Below are positions 8,646-15,928 of a stretch of DNA of 42,045 nt, piece by piece. The position numbers were made by a program, and so were the translations under genes. Under the pieces are notes generated by a model. It had not been told where the DNA came from. It was given only the letters and a program-made list of their open reading frames with translations, and ran no database searches. This DNA is from Alkaliphilus pronyensis (GTDB lineage: Bacteria > Bacillota > Clostridia > Peptostreptococcales > Natronincolaceae). Positions within the stretch are counted from its first letter, which is position 1, and each line of letters opens with the position of its first letter. The stretch lies in the NCBI RefSeq assembly GCF_009017275.1, contig NZ_WBZC01000028.1:1-42045 (forward strand), written 5' to 3'.

Positions 8646-10577
8646 TTGATAAACGAAAACATGTTATCCCTTTTCAAAGGGTTTGTACCAACTAAAGATA
8701 AAAAATCCACAATGGCTTTCAAGGGTAAAACATCAGATGAACTTCTAACTTATGATGAAGTGAAGCCACTTCCTGAATATGCTGGAATACTTGCAGATGA
8801 TGTTGTGCTGATTGACATTGATGATCAAGACCAGGCTGAACTTATGATGGATATTGTAGAAGATCAGCAGCTTGATTGCCTGGTCATTCAGACAACCAGG
8901 GGAAAGCACTTCTACTTCAGAAACAACATCATCAATAGAAACGGAACCAATAAAAGCCTTGCAATAGGACTTCAAGCTGATATCAAACTTGGATCCAGGA
9001 CTTCTTATTCAGTCCTTAAATATGATAACAAGGAACGCTTCATTGAATGGGATGTGGAAGAAGGAACGGACTATCAGCACATTCCAAAATGGCTGCATCC
9101 AGTCAATTCAAAAGTGGACTTTGTGGGGATGGAATCGGGGGAGCGTAATCAAAGCCTTTTCAATTACATCCTGACACTTCAAAGCAATGATTTGACAGTT
9201 GAAGAAATCAAAGAAACAATCAGGATCATCAATAAGCATGTTCTGAAGGATCCAGTATCAGAAAATGAACTTGAAGTGATCTTGCGTGATGACAGTTTCA
9301 AGAAACAAAGCTTCTTCAAGGGAACAAAGTTCCTGCATGATCATTTTGGAAACTATCTTATGAGAACTCACAAAATTAAGAAAATCAACGGTCAACTTCA
9401 TATCTATCATGATGGTATTTATGAACCAGGATATGAAAAGATTGAAAGGGCAATGGTCAAAGAAATATCTTCATTGACGGATGCTAAAAGAAAAGAAGTG
9501 CTGAAGTATTTGATGGTAATAAGTCAACAATCTGAAGCATCAAACCCAAAATGGATTGCTTTCAACAATGGAATATTGAATATTGAATCAGGTGAACTGC
9601 TTCCATTCAATCCTGAATATGTAATTACTAACAAGATCCCTTGGGATTACAACCCAAATGCTTATGATGATTTGCTGAATCATACGTTAAATAGAATAAG
9701 TTGTAATGATCCTGAAATAAGAATGTTGCTTGAAGAAATGATTGGTGCAACTTTTTATAGATCCAATTTACTTGGTGGTGGTAAGTGCTTTATTTTATCA
9801 GGTACAGGATCCAATGGTAAGTCAACAATCTTGAATGTATTAAAAAAGGTTTTAGGTAAAGAGAACTATTCAGTTTTAGATCTGAAGAAGTTGAATGACA
9901 GGTTCAGCACAGTGATGATGTATGGAAAGCTGGCAAATATAGGTGATGACATATCAGATGAGTATAATGCAGATGTTTCCACCTTCAAGAAAATAACCAG
10001 GGGTGAAGCTATTGATGCAGAACAGAAAGGGCAGCCAAAGTTTGAGTTTGAACCTTATTCAAAATTAATCTTTTCAGCAAACAACATTCCCCACATGAAA
10101 GATCCCACTGGTGCTGCACAGAAAAGACTTCTAATCATTCCATTCAACGCAAACTTTAAAGAATCCAGTGAAGATTTTGATCCACAAATATCATGGAAGT
10201 TGATGCAACAGGGATCACTGGAATACTTCATCAAGCTTGGTGTTGAAGGTTTGAAAAGGGTTCTTGAAAACAAAAGGTTCACAACTTCATCAAAGGTTCA
10301 GAAGGAACTGGATGAATTCAGAATTGAAAACAATCCGATTCTATCATTCATTGATGATGTTGGGGTGGATGAAATTGAAAATGAAAAAACTTCAGATGTG
10401 TATAAGCGATACGCTGCATACTGTTCTCAAAATAACTTTTATCCTGTATCTAAAATCAAATTTTCAAAGGAAATTAACAGAACATTGAACATGGAAGTTG
10501 GGTTTGCTAAAGATGAAAATAGAAAAACGGTTAGAGTTTTTAAGAATCAAGACACAAATGACACGGTAACAAGTTGA
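8646..10577 (+). CDS. Primase-polymerase / D5-type SF3 helicase replication protein
   Basis: 643 residues. The N-terminal part resembles a prim-pol domain: acidic LIDIDD (residues 55-60) and RGKHFYF with the conserved His (88). The C-terminal part is a P4/D5-family superfamily-3 helicase: Walker A GTGSNGKST (386-394), Walker B-like LANIGDDI (429-436), sensor FSANNIP (~476-482) and a QKRLLIIPF arginine segment. It should unwind and prime the element's own origin after excision. The start is TTG 8646, placed 7 bases after TAGGTGA; ATG 8661 lacks a ribosome site. Iterons begin just before its stop codon, the usual place for the origin of such a gene. Confidence 0.92.
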   Translation: MINENMLSLFKGFVPTKDKKSTMAFKGKTSDELLTYDEVKPLPEYAGILADDVVLIDIDDQDQAELMMDIVEDQQLDCLVIQTTRGKHFYFRNNIINRNGTNKSLAIGLQADIKLGSRTSYSVLKYDNKERFIEWDVEEGTDYQHIPKWLHPVNSKVDFVGMESGERNQSLFNYILTLQSNDLTVEEIKETIRIINKHVLKDPVSENELEVILRDDSFKKQSFFKGTKFLHDHFGNYLMRTHKIKKINGQLHIYHDGIYEPGYEKIERAMVKEISSLTDAKRKEVLKYLMVISQQSEASNPKWIAFNNGILNIESGELLPFNPEYVITNKIPWDYNPNAYDDLLNHTLNRISCNDPEIRMLLEEMIGATFYRSNLLGGGKCFILSGTGSNGKSTILNVLKKVLGKENYSVLDLKKLNDRFSTVMMYGKLANIGDDISDEYNADVSTFKKITRGEAIDAEQKGQPKFEFEPYSKLIFSANNIPHMKDPTGAAQKRLLIIPFNANFKESSEDFDPQISWKLMQQGSLEYFIKLGVEGLKRVLENKRFTTSSKVQKELDEFRIENNPILSFIDDVGVDEIENEKTSDVYKRYAAYCSQNNFYPVSKIKFSKEINRTLNMEVGFAKDENRKTVRVFKNQDTNDTVTS

Positions 10578-10749
10578 ACACACGGTTAGTACACGCATTA
10601 TATACACGGTTGCAAGCCTTATATATTAAGGTTTACACGGTTGTACACGGTTAAGTATAACTTATTAAATTGATAGAAATTAATTTTTAAAATTAAAACA
10701 CTAAAATATAAATAATATATATATACCTAAAAAGCGTGTACGAACCGTG
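10561..10749. other. Putative iteron replication origin
   Basis: ACACGGT(T) occurs at 10561, 10580-10587, 10604-10611, 10635-10642 and 10645-10652, with a partial ACACGCA at 10591. A ~75-bp A+T-rich stretch with an alternating TA tract follows, then an inverted copy AACCGTG at 10743-10749. Direct iterons on one side of an AT-rich melting region, next to a primase-helicase gene, is the layout of autonomous origins in phage satellites. Confidence 0.75.
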
Positions 10750-10778
10750 ACCATATAAAAAAAGAAAGGAAGATGAAA

Positions 10779-11111
10779 ATGAAATTGAATGAAATGATTA
10801 GGAATTATAATCCAAAGATTATCCGTAAAGTATCGAAAAGGTTTCAGAATGGTCTTGAATATTATATTACAGGTGAACCTTTAGTTATAAAGGATAATTT
10901 GGAAGTTGTTAAGGTCATTGCAGTAGATAATGCATATCTATTTGTGGTATGCCCTAGGTGTGGTCAAATTCATATGTATAACATTATGCAAGTTAGAAAA
11001 AACAATCATGTTGTTCATGGTAATTGTAAAGGTAGACTGTTGTTTTGTGGTGAGATAACAGATCTGATGGAACAACAAGATCCATTCATAATTGATGAAT
11101 CAGGTTATTAA
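10779..11111 (+). CDS. Unknown small Cys-motif protein A
   Basis: 110 residues from ATG 10779, 8 bases after AAAGGA; ATG 10773 is too close to that site. I do not recognise the family. The first half is basic and beta-rich. The centre has CPRCGQIHMYNIMQV with a further Cys in VHGNCKGRLLFCGE, which together could make a four-Cys zinc site. The protein at 12003-12410 has a similar arrangement (CCPCCMQIEQIKV, then DVKC), so the two may be diverged paralogues. It lies between the iteron region and the AAGGT array, so a DNA-binding role is possible but unproven. Confidence 0.65.
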   Translation: MKLNEMIRNYNPKIIRKVSKRFQNGLEYYITGEPLVIKDNLEVVKVIAVDNAYLFVVCPRCGQIHMYNIMQVRKNNHVVHGNCKGRLLFCGEITDLMEQQDPFIIDESGY

Positions 11112-11119
11112 AGAATAGC

Positions 11120-11399
11120 AAGGTTTTAGCAAGGTAATTTGAAATAATACCAAGGTTCTACCAAGGTGAATAGTAAGGTTTTAGTAAGGTAAAAAGTCAT
11201 AAGGTTATACTAAGGTACCTAACAAAACCTAACATGTAAAACGGTAAGGTAATGGTAAGGTGATCTAAAAAGTGACAAGGTTATGACAAGGTGTAAATTA
11301 CTACAAAATACTACAATTAAATCTTATATAGAACCTAACAAAACCTTACTTCTGAACTGGTTAGGTAATGGTTAGGTAGTTACAAGGTTATTACAAGGT
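11120..11399 (+). repeat. Array of phased AAGGT pairs (novel iteron-like region)
   Basis: Eight pairs of (A/T)AGGT lie exactly 11 bp apart within each pair: starts 11120/11131, 11152/11163, 11175/11186, 11201/11212, 11246/11257, 11277/11288, 11362/11373 and 11384/11395. Two opposite-strand pairs (ACCTAACAAAACCT, 10-bp step) occur at 11217 and 11333, 116 bp apart, each followed by a GGTAATGGT-type pair. There is no open frame here. A second origin component, a partition or packaging site, or a regulator array are all possible. Confidence 0.85.
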
Positions 11400-11419
11400 G
11401 AAAGAAAGGATGGATCACA

Positions 11420-11521
11420 ATGAAAAAGAAGAATGAAATGGAACGGATCATGAAGCTACTGGACAAGATCAGTGAGGATATTGAAAGAATACTTCAGAAA
11501 CGTAAAGAAGCCACTGCATAG
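11420..11521 (+). CDS. 33-residue amphipathic peptide
   Basis: A short open frame with a good AAAGGATGG site 7-8 bases before its ATG, directly after the AAGGT array. The product is highly charged and helical (EMERIMKLLDKISEDIERIL) and ends KRKEATA. The Leu/Ile/Met spacing suits a short coiled coil. No family was recognised. Coding is supported by the ribosome site and element-like codons only. Confidence 0.45.
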   Translation: MKKKNEMERIMKLLDKISEDIERILQKRKEATA

Positions 11522-11538
11522 GGAAAGGTAAACCTACA

Positions 11539-11594
11539 CAATGGCTTCAATGTGGATCAAATATCTATATCCATTGTATCACATGAAGCCATTG
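11539..11594. other. Long inverted repeat
   Basis: CAATGGCTTCAATGTG (11539-11554) and CACATGAAGCCATTG (11580-11594) form a 15-bp stem with one bulged A around a 25-nt loop. No T-run follows, so it is not a typical terminator. It lies between the 33-residue ORF and the next gene. It could be an operator, an attenuator or a nick/packaging site. Confidence 0.6.
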
Positions 11595-11628
11595 ATTTTA
11601 ATACACTTAATGGAAGGTTGGTGAGAAT

Positions 11629-11829
11629 GTGCAAAACAAGAATGTAAAGTACCTGGAAACGATTAAAGAAATCATTGGTGCAGATCAGTTTCAAGCAATT
11701 GTTGAGGAACTTCCAGGTGCAGCAATACGGATCCCAAGTGATCCTGAACACTTTAATAAAATTGAACGGAATAAGCAGATCAGAATAGAAATGATAAAAT
11801 TAGAAGTGGAAGAAAGGGTGATTTTATGA
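11629..11829 (+). CDS. Small protein resembling a Mor-type N-terminal domain
   Basis: 66 residues from GTG 11629, after GGAAGGTTGGTGAG. The segment YLETIKEIIGADQFQAIVEE and then GAAIRIP resembles the N-terminal dimerisation part of Mor/C-type phage activators (a helix followed by GG-x-IYIP), but the DNA-binding half is absent. The call is weak. The gene overlaps the next ORF by 4 bp (ATGA), so the two are translationally coupled. Confidence 0.55.
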   Translation: MQNKNVKYLETIKEIIGADQFQAIVEELPGAAIRIPSDPEHFNKIERNKQIRIEMIKLEVEERVIL

Positions 11830-11996
11830 CGAATCAGGCAAAGAAAGCCAAGCTGGAATATCAGCGTAAATGGCAAGAAGAAAACAGGGATCATGTGAAT
11901 GAATATCAGCGTGAATATCGTGCAAAGCATCCTGAAAAGGTTAAGAAGTGGAATGAATCTTATTGGGATAGAAAGGCTGCAGCTTGTATGGGGTGA
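11826..11996 (+). CDS. Small charged phage-type protein
   Basis: 56 residues, mostly charged and aromatic, with an internal repeat: EYQRKWQEENRDHVNEYQ then EYRAKHPEKVKKWNESYW. This YQRxWxEEN pattern is widespread in small phage proteins of unknown function that resemble HNH-associated or structural helices. Its ATG overlaps the stop of the preceding gene, and the next gene starts 7 bp after its own stop. No catalytic motif is seen. Confidence 0.6.
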   Translation: MTNQAKKAKLEYQRKWQEENRDHVNEYQREYRAKHPEKVKKWNESYWDRKAAACMG

Positions 11997-12002
11997 TGAA
12001 CT

Positions 12003-12410
12003 ATGGCACTAAGCTTCAAGAAAGTAATTGAAAAAGCAACTACAATCAACGCAAAGCATGTGAAAGCAGTCAAGCTGATTGTTAGACCAAAGGTGTTCAG
12101 AACTATCTTCCTGGATGATCGTACAAGGGGATTTGATAATGTGAAATCCTTTGCAATGGATGATCAATCCTATTATGTATGTTGCCCATGCTGCATGCAG
12201 ATTGAACAGATCAAAGTTGCAGACTTCAAAGGTGGATCCACGCTGGATGTTAAATGCACAAGCAAGAAGAACAGTGAAATATTCAAGCTTGATCAAACTG
12301 GATCATCAACCTTTGGTTACAAGATGGCTGGTTATACTGTAAATCTTAAAGGTTGGGAACCTGAAGATAAAATAATGAAAGGTGGAAGAAAAAATGGAAC
12401 TAAACTTTAG
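12003..12410 (+). CDS. Unknown small Cys-motif protein B
   Basis: 135 residues, family not recognised. It is basic at the N-terminus (FKKVIEKATTINAKHVKAVK). The central YYVCCPCCMQIEQIKV and the later DVKCTSKK could provide a zinc site. The order VCCPCCMQI ... C parallels VCPRCGQI ... C in the 10779-11111 product, as do the preceding hydrophobic strands, which suggests paralogy. It begins just after the 56-residue gene and overlaps the next coding start by 17 bp. It lies in the transcription unit leading to the Ig-like and sigma-factor genes. Confidence 0.65.
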   Translation: MALSFKKVIEKATTINAKHVKAVKLIVRPKVFRTIFLDDRTRGFDNVKSFAMDDQSYYVCCPCCMQIEQIKVADFKGGSTLDVKCTSKKNSEIFKLDQTGSSTFGYKMAGYTVNLKGWEPEDKIMKGGRKNGTKL

Positions 12411-13098
12411 AAAGCAAGTTGAACAACTACTGAACAAGTACAAAAGAGAAATGACAGAAGCATTGGGTAAGGTGAAGGAAATTGAAACCAGTACACCACA
12501 ATCAGGTCAGATTTATTATTCAGATCATGATAAAGCACAGCTGATCAGGGATATTAAAGCAGAACTTCAAAAGGGTGATGCTGAATATAACAAGCAGCTG
12601 AACACAATCATCCTGAAAGCAAAAGATGATGTTCAAAGTGCAACGATAAGAAAGCCTTCTGACTATCAGAACATGCTGAACAATGCCTTGAATCAGATCA
12701 ATATGATTGGTGACAAGTTGACTGATCAGGCTGCTTATGACCTGGTGAAGCCTTTCTTTGGTGACTATGAAACCATGCACAACCTTCATTCCGTTGTTTC
12801 AAATATGCATGGTAAGGAAGGGTTGAATACCACCACAAGAACCCTTGGATGGTTTGACAGTATGGTTAGCACACTTGACCAAATTGCAGCAGGAACAAAG
12901 TTCTTCTTCAAAGGTGGTCAGGACATGGCTATTGGTGTGAATTATGCACTTGGTTCTGACATGCTGATTGGTATGGCTGAAGAACTGGATCAGATGGGTA
13001 AGAAGATGGATGATCTTACAAAATTCAAGTTTGAAGAAGCTGAAGAAAGCATTGATGAATCAATTAAGGAAAAGATGCTTGGAAAGGATGGTGAATAA
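12394..13098 (+). CDS. Unknown helical protein, possible structural or scaffold role
   Basis: 234 residues from ATG 12394, which follows GGTGGAAG; an in-frame ATG at 12382 overlaps that site. The first ~90 residues look like a coiled coil (VEQLLNKYKREMTEALGKVKE, QLIRDIKAELQKGDAEYNKQ). A Gly-rich hydrophobic region follows (ALGSDMLIGMAEEL), and the end is acidic (EEAEESIDESIKEKM). I cannot name the family. Its place directly before the Ig-like protein and the sigma/tail genes fits a structural or assembly protein, but this is inference. Confidence 0.6.
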   Translation: MELNFRKQVEQLLNKYKREMTEALGKVKEIETSTPQSGQIYYSDHDKAQLIRDIKAELQKGDAEYNKQLNTIILKAKDDVQSATIRKPSDYQNMLNNALNQINMIGDKLTDQAAYDLVKPFFGDYETMHNLHSVVSNMHGKEGLNTTTRTLGWFDSMVSTLDQIAAGTKFFFKGGQDMAIGVNYALGSDMLIGMAEELDQMGKKMDDLTKFKFEEAEESIDESIKEKMLGKDGE

Positions 13099-13100
13099 TC

Positions 13101-13514
13101 ATGAAATACCAGGATGGATCAAACACAGTGAATGGTTATGTGGTAGGTGTTAGAACTGGATCAGCTTTGGGTGATGCTGCAGATCCAACCAATGATGGTT
13201 ATGATCATCTAAGGAATGCAGAACATGTTGGAACAGTTATTCAAGATGCTGATTCTGATGCTGAAAATCCAACACCAGTATTGATTTCTATTGAGATAAC
13301 AACCTTACCAACCAAAACAAATTATTTGGTTGGGGAGTCCTTGGATCTTACTGGAATAGTTGTGACAGGATCATTTAGTGGTGGATCAAGTGGAACTGTT
13401 GATGTAACAGTGGATGATGTAACTGGATTTGATAGTTCAGCATCAGCAGCATCCCAAACACTTACAGTAACCGTTGATGGTTGCACTGATACATTTGATG
13501 TAACTATAAGCTGA
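13101..13514 (+). CDS. Protein with C-terminal bacterial Ig-like (Big) domain
   Basis: 137 residues. The N-terminal ~50 residues are polar and Asp/Gly-rich (DGSNTVNGYVVGVRTGSA). Residues ~60-137 match a Big_3/Big_4-type Ig-like domain: LISIEITTLPTKTNYLVGES, LDLTGIVVTG, then TLTVTVDGCTDTFDVTIS. Such domains decorate phage tails, capsids or cell surfaces and bind carbohydrate. There is no signal peptide, which favours a virion-type or intracellular assembly component over a secreted adhesin. It starts 2 bp after the previous stop and is followed by a hairpin, closing this gene block. Confidence 0.78.
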   Translation: MKYQDGSNTVNGYVVGVRTGSALGDAADPTNDGYDHLRNAEHVGTVIQDADSDAENPTPVLISIEITTLPTKTNYLVGESLDLTGIVVTGSFSGGSSGTVDVTVDDVTGFDSSASAASQTLTVTVDGCTDTFDVTIS

Positions 13515-13535
13515 TTGTCAGTAATGACCAAATAC

Positions 13536-13573
13536 AAAGGGGAACAAGGGGATCAGTCCTTTGTCCCCCTTAA
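13536..13573 (+). terminator. Hairpin after the Ig-like gene
   Basis: AAAGGGGAACAAGG pairs imperfectly with CCTTTGTCCCCCTT, followed by AATTGT. The stem is strong but the T-tract is poor. It separates the Ig-like gene from the HTH/sigma pair and may attenuate rather than stop transcription. Confidence 0.55.
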
Positions 13574-13598
13574 TTGTAGAAGGGTGGTGATTTAAGCA

Positions 13599-14015
13599 AT
13601 GAAAGATATTGAAACAGAGATTAAACAAAATGTATTAGAGATCATTAAAATCATCAAGAATGAATATCCAGGATCACCTTCCTTGGAAAAAACAAAATTA
13701 ACAATCAAGGAATTTCAGAAATCTTTGAAAATCATATCTGATCCCAAAATACCTTTGAAGAATCGTCAAGCGTTGGCACGTAAAGTAATGCCAATTCAAA
13801 GAGCAGTTAAAACCTTGAAAGGATCCATGCCTGAAAATAAGTTCTTCCTGTTCTATAAGAACGCTATTGAAGGGCAGTCTATTAAATCCTTGTCAATTGA
13901 CTATGGGGTTGATACAAAGACGGTGAGAAGGGCAAGGAACCTGGCATATAAGCAATTATCAGTATTGCTTTATCCTGACTTGGTGATTGGTGAAATATTT
14001 ATTGTAGGATGGTGA
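13599..14015 (+). CDS. Sigma-region-4-like HTH regulator (ArpU/RinA-like)
   Basis: 138 residues. The N-terminal ~85 residues are helical and Lys-rich. The C-terminal FYKNAIEGQSIKSLSIDYGV, then DTKTVRRARNLAYKQL is a sigma-70-region-4-type helix-turn-helix, as in phage late regulators such as ArpU or RinA. It ends 4 bp before the sigma-factor gene, so the two are probably co-translated. Likely role: activator or DNA-recognition partner for the element's late genes. The specific family assignment is tentative. Confidence 0.72.
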   Translation: MKDIETEIKQNVLEIIKIIKNEYPGSPSLEKTKLTIKEFQKSLKIISDPKIPLKNRQALARKVMPIQRAVKTLKGSMPENKFFLFYKNAIEGQSIKSLSIDYGVDTKTVRRARNLAYKQLSVLLYPDLVIGEIFIVGW

Positions 14016-14019
14016 TTCA

Positions 14020-14895
14020 GTGACGAATGAAGAATTAGTTGTGGACTATCAGAACGGAAATCAGGAAGCACTGGATCAATTGATCACACAAAATAAAGGC
14101 TTGGTGCATTACTTTGTAAAAAGATATTGTGGATTCTGTAAACAGTCATTTGTGGATGAAGATGATCTTGTTCAGGAAGGCTATATTGGTTTGATGAATG
14201 CAGCAAAGAAGTTTGATCCTGTAGTTGAAGGTGATGAACCTAAAATAAAGTTTTCTTCCTATGCTTATAAGGCAATCATGGGAAGGATCTTCAGAAGCGT
14301 GAATGACTACATACCAAGAGAAAAGAAATCAGATCTTGAAAGTGAACTGATCAATGTGAACAGCATCCAGGACTTTATTCCAGGTTCAGAGGATATAACT
14401 TTTGAAGATATGCTTGTGTATGAGAACGATATTTTTAAAACAATAAAAGATTTTGAACGTGCTTTTGATAATGAGATCCTGAAGCAAGATCTGCTGGATC
14501 TTTTTGAAAATGTATTTGGTAAGGAATTCACTGTTGATCTTTGTGATCCAGGCACAGTGTTAAATAAAGAAGCATTGCTGGACAAGCTGAAGGATGGGAT
14601 CACACCAAAAGAAGTGATCCTGCTGCATTATGGATTGCTTGGAAAGAAAATGTCCTTTGCTTCCATATCAGAATATGTGGATCTATCGGTTGAAAGAATA
14701 TCCATGATTGAATTGAAGGCACTTCAGACGATCAGAACAAGTGATTTTATAAGTGAATTCATTGATAGATATGGTTTTGAATTTGGGATCAATAAAGAAA
14801 AATGGTTTCAATCCCTTCAGGAAGCAACTTCCTTTGATGTGGTTGAAGATAGAATCAGTTCAATTGATGATTTGCTAGAAGAACTCATTTCATAG
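14020..14895 (+). CDS. Element-encoded sigma-70-family factor
   Basis: 291 residues, starting at GTG 14020 after AGGATGGTG. Region 2 is clear: NKGLVHYFVKRYCGF, then DEDDLVQEGYIGLMNAAKKFDP and FSSYAYKAIMGRIFRS (core-binding and -10 recognition segments). Region 4 is visible near the C-terminus: TPKEVILLHYGLLGKKMSFA, SISEYVDLSVERISMIELKA. The intervening segment is acidic and divergent. It should bind host core RNA polymerase and direct it to element promoters, most simply the downstream tail-type genes. Together with the adjacent HTH protein it forms a late-control pair. A whole sigma factor on so small an element is unusual. Confidence 0.88.
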   Translation: MTNEELVVDYQNGNQEALDQLITQNKGLVHYFVKRYCGFCKQSFVDEDDLVQEGYIGLMNAAKKFDPVVEGDEPKIKFSSYAYKAIMGRIFRSVNDYIPREKKSDLESELINVNSIQDFIPGSEDITFEDMLVYENDIFKTIKDFERAFDNEILKQDLLDLFENVFGKEFTVDLCDPGTVLNKEALLDKLKDGITPKEVILLHYGLLGKKMSFASISEYVDLSVERISMIELKALQTIRTSDFISEFIDRYGFEFGINKEKWFQSLQEATSFDVVEDRISSIDDLLEELIS

Positions 14896-14913
14896 AAAGG
14901 TAGGTGAATGAAT

Positions 14914-15117
14914 ATGAATAGAAGATTTGAAGTGTATTTGAGAATGTTGTTTGTTAAGAGTAGTCTGAAAGCTTTATCAAAGAAGGGTGAACAAATGAAA
15001 AGTAAAGTAAGGGTGGAACTTCAAAGATCAATTAACAACGCTAACAATCCTTATACAGCTTCTTTGTTTAGTGAATGTTTAGCTTATTTCAATAAAAGGT
15101 GTGGTCATAATGGCTAA
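14914..15117 (+). CDS. Small basic protein of unknown function
   Basis: 67 residues from ATG 14914, 7 bases after TAGGTG; ATG 14908 is the alternative. It is basic and helical (FEVYLRMLFVKSSLKALSKK, KSKVRVELQRSINNANN) and ends with CGHNG. Its stop overlaps the start of the gp10-like gene by 8 bp, so the two are coupled. No family was recognised; its position matches small head-tail or tail-completion genes in phages. Confidence 0.6.
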   Translation: MNRRFEVYLRMLFVKSSLKALSKKGEQMKSKVRVELQRSINNANNPYTASLFSECLAYFNKRCGHNG

Positions 15118-15565
15118 AAAATGGGGAAATGTTGATTACAGACAATTTGAAAAGCTGAAAAAAGAACTGGATAAATATGAAAGAGTTTATCAACAAGAAT
15201 TCTTTGAAGCTGCAGCCAAGGAACTTGCAGCAAGGCTTCTTGCTAAGGTGATCAAAAGAACTCAACCTGGTGAATATCCAGCAAGTTCAGGAAAAAATGG
15301 TGGAACATTAAGACGTGGCTGGACAGCGCATAAGTCAAAAGGATTTGAGATAACTCAAATTGGAAACACCTATCAAATTGAGATCATCAACCCTGTTGAA
15401 TACGCTTCTTATGTTGAATATGGACATAGGACAAGGGATCATAAGGGTTGGGTTCCTGGAAAATTCTATCTAACAAAGTCAGAAATTGAACTTGATGCTC
15501 AAGCACCAAAGATCCTGGAAAAGAAGCTTCAGAAATTCATAGAACAAATCTTTAACGACAGATAA
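15110..15565 (+). CDS. HK97 gp10-like tail-completion protein
   Basis: 151 residues from ATG 15110 after AAAGGTGTGG. The pattern matches the HK97-gp10 family: an N-terminal helix that includes EFFEAAAKELAARLLAKVIK, then RTQPGEYP, a central GGTLRRGW and the diagnostic NPVEYASYVEYGHRTRDHKG. In siphophages this protein sits at the head-tail connector/tail terminator. Finding it next to a tape-measure gene, but without portal, connector or tail-tube genes, is notable. Residues after ~115 form a helical tail. Confidence 0.88.
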   Translation: MAKKWGNVDYRQFEKLKKELDKYERVYQQEFFEAAAKELAARLLAKVIKRTQPGEYPASSGKNGGTLRRGWTAHKSKGFEITQIGNTYQIEIINPVEYASYVEYGHRTRDHKGWVPGKFYLTKSEIELDAQAPKILEKKLQKFIEQIFNDR

Positions 15566-15583
15566 AAAAAGGTGGTGATAAGT

Positions 15584-15928
15584 ATGAATAAGAACATTGA
15601 AGTAATCAACAAGGATCTGCTGGCAGTTAAATTTTCATTGCTTCCACTGATCAAAGAAATTGACTATACACCTGATGAAGAAATACCGTTAAATATGCAA
15701 CCTGGTGTTAATGCAGATGGTGGAATAATGATTCTAAACAAGGAATGTCCAGGCTTTAGAATATATAAAGAATGGATGCCGAAGATTATGAAAAAGAAAG
15801 ACAAGCAACTAAAAAGAGAAATCAAGGCTGCTGAAGCATTAAAAAGTAAAACAGATTGGCAAATTACTTATTCTGCAATGCTTCAGGTGGAACTTGAAAG
15901 AAGATCAAAGAAAAGGGGTGATAAATAA
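15584..15928 (+). CDS. Unknown protein between gp10-like and tape measure genes
   Basis: 114 residues from ATG 15584, following AAGGTGGTGA; GTG 15572 lies within that ribosome site. The N-terminus is mixed ([20 protein letters not shown]). The C-terminus is strongly basic and helical ([20 protein letters not shown]). In siphophages this slot usually holds the tail tube and tail-assembly chaperones; the length is short for a tube protein and no similarity to one is apparent. Its stop overlaps the tape-measure start by 1 bp. Confidence 0.6.
   Translation: MNKNIEVINKDLLAVKFSLLPLIKEIDYTPDEEIPLNMQPGVNADGGIMILNKECPGFRIYKEWMPKIMKKKDKQLKREIKAAEALKSKTDWQITYSAMLQVELERRSKKRGDK

Noticed and set aside
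11120-11399. Small proteins in the AAGGT array
   Set aside because: Stop codons are dense in all plus-strand frames, and no ribosome site precedes any frame; the regular spacing argues for a binding array.
12009-12296. Minus-strand ORF antisense to the Cys-motif gene
   Set aside because: No ribosome site, and it opposes a gene coupled to its neighbours by short gaps and overlaps.
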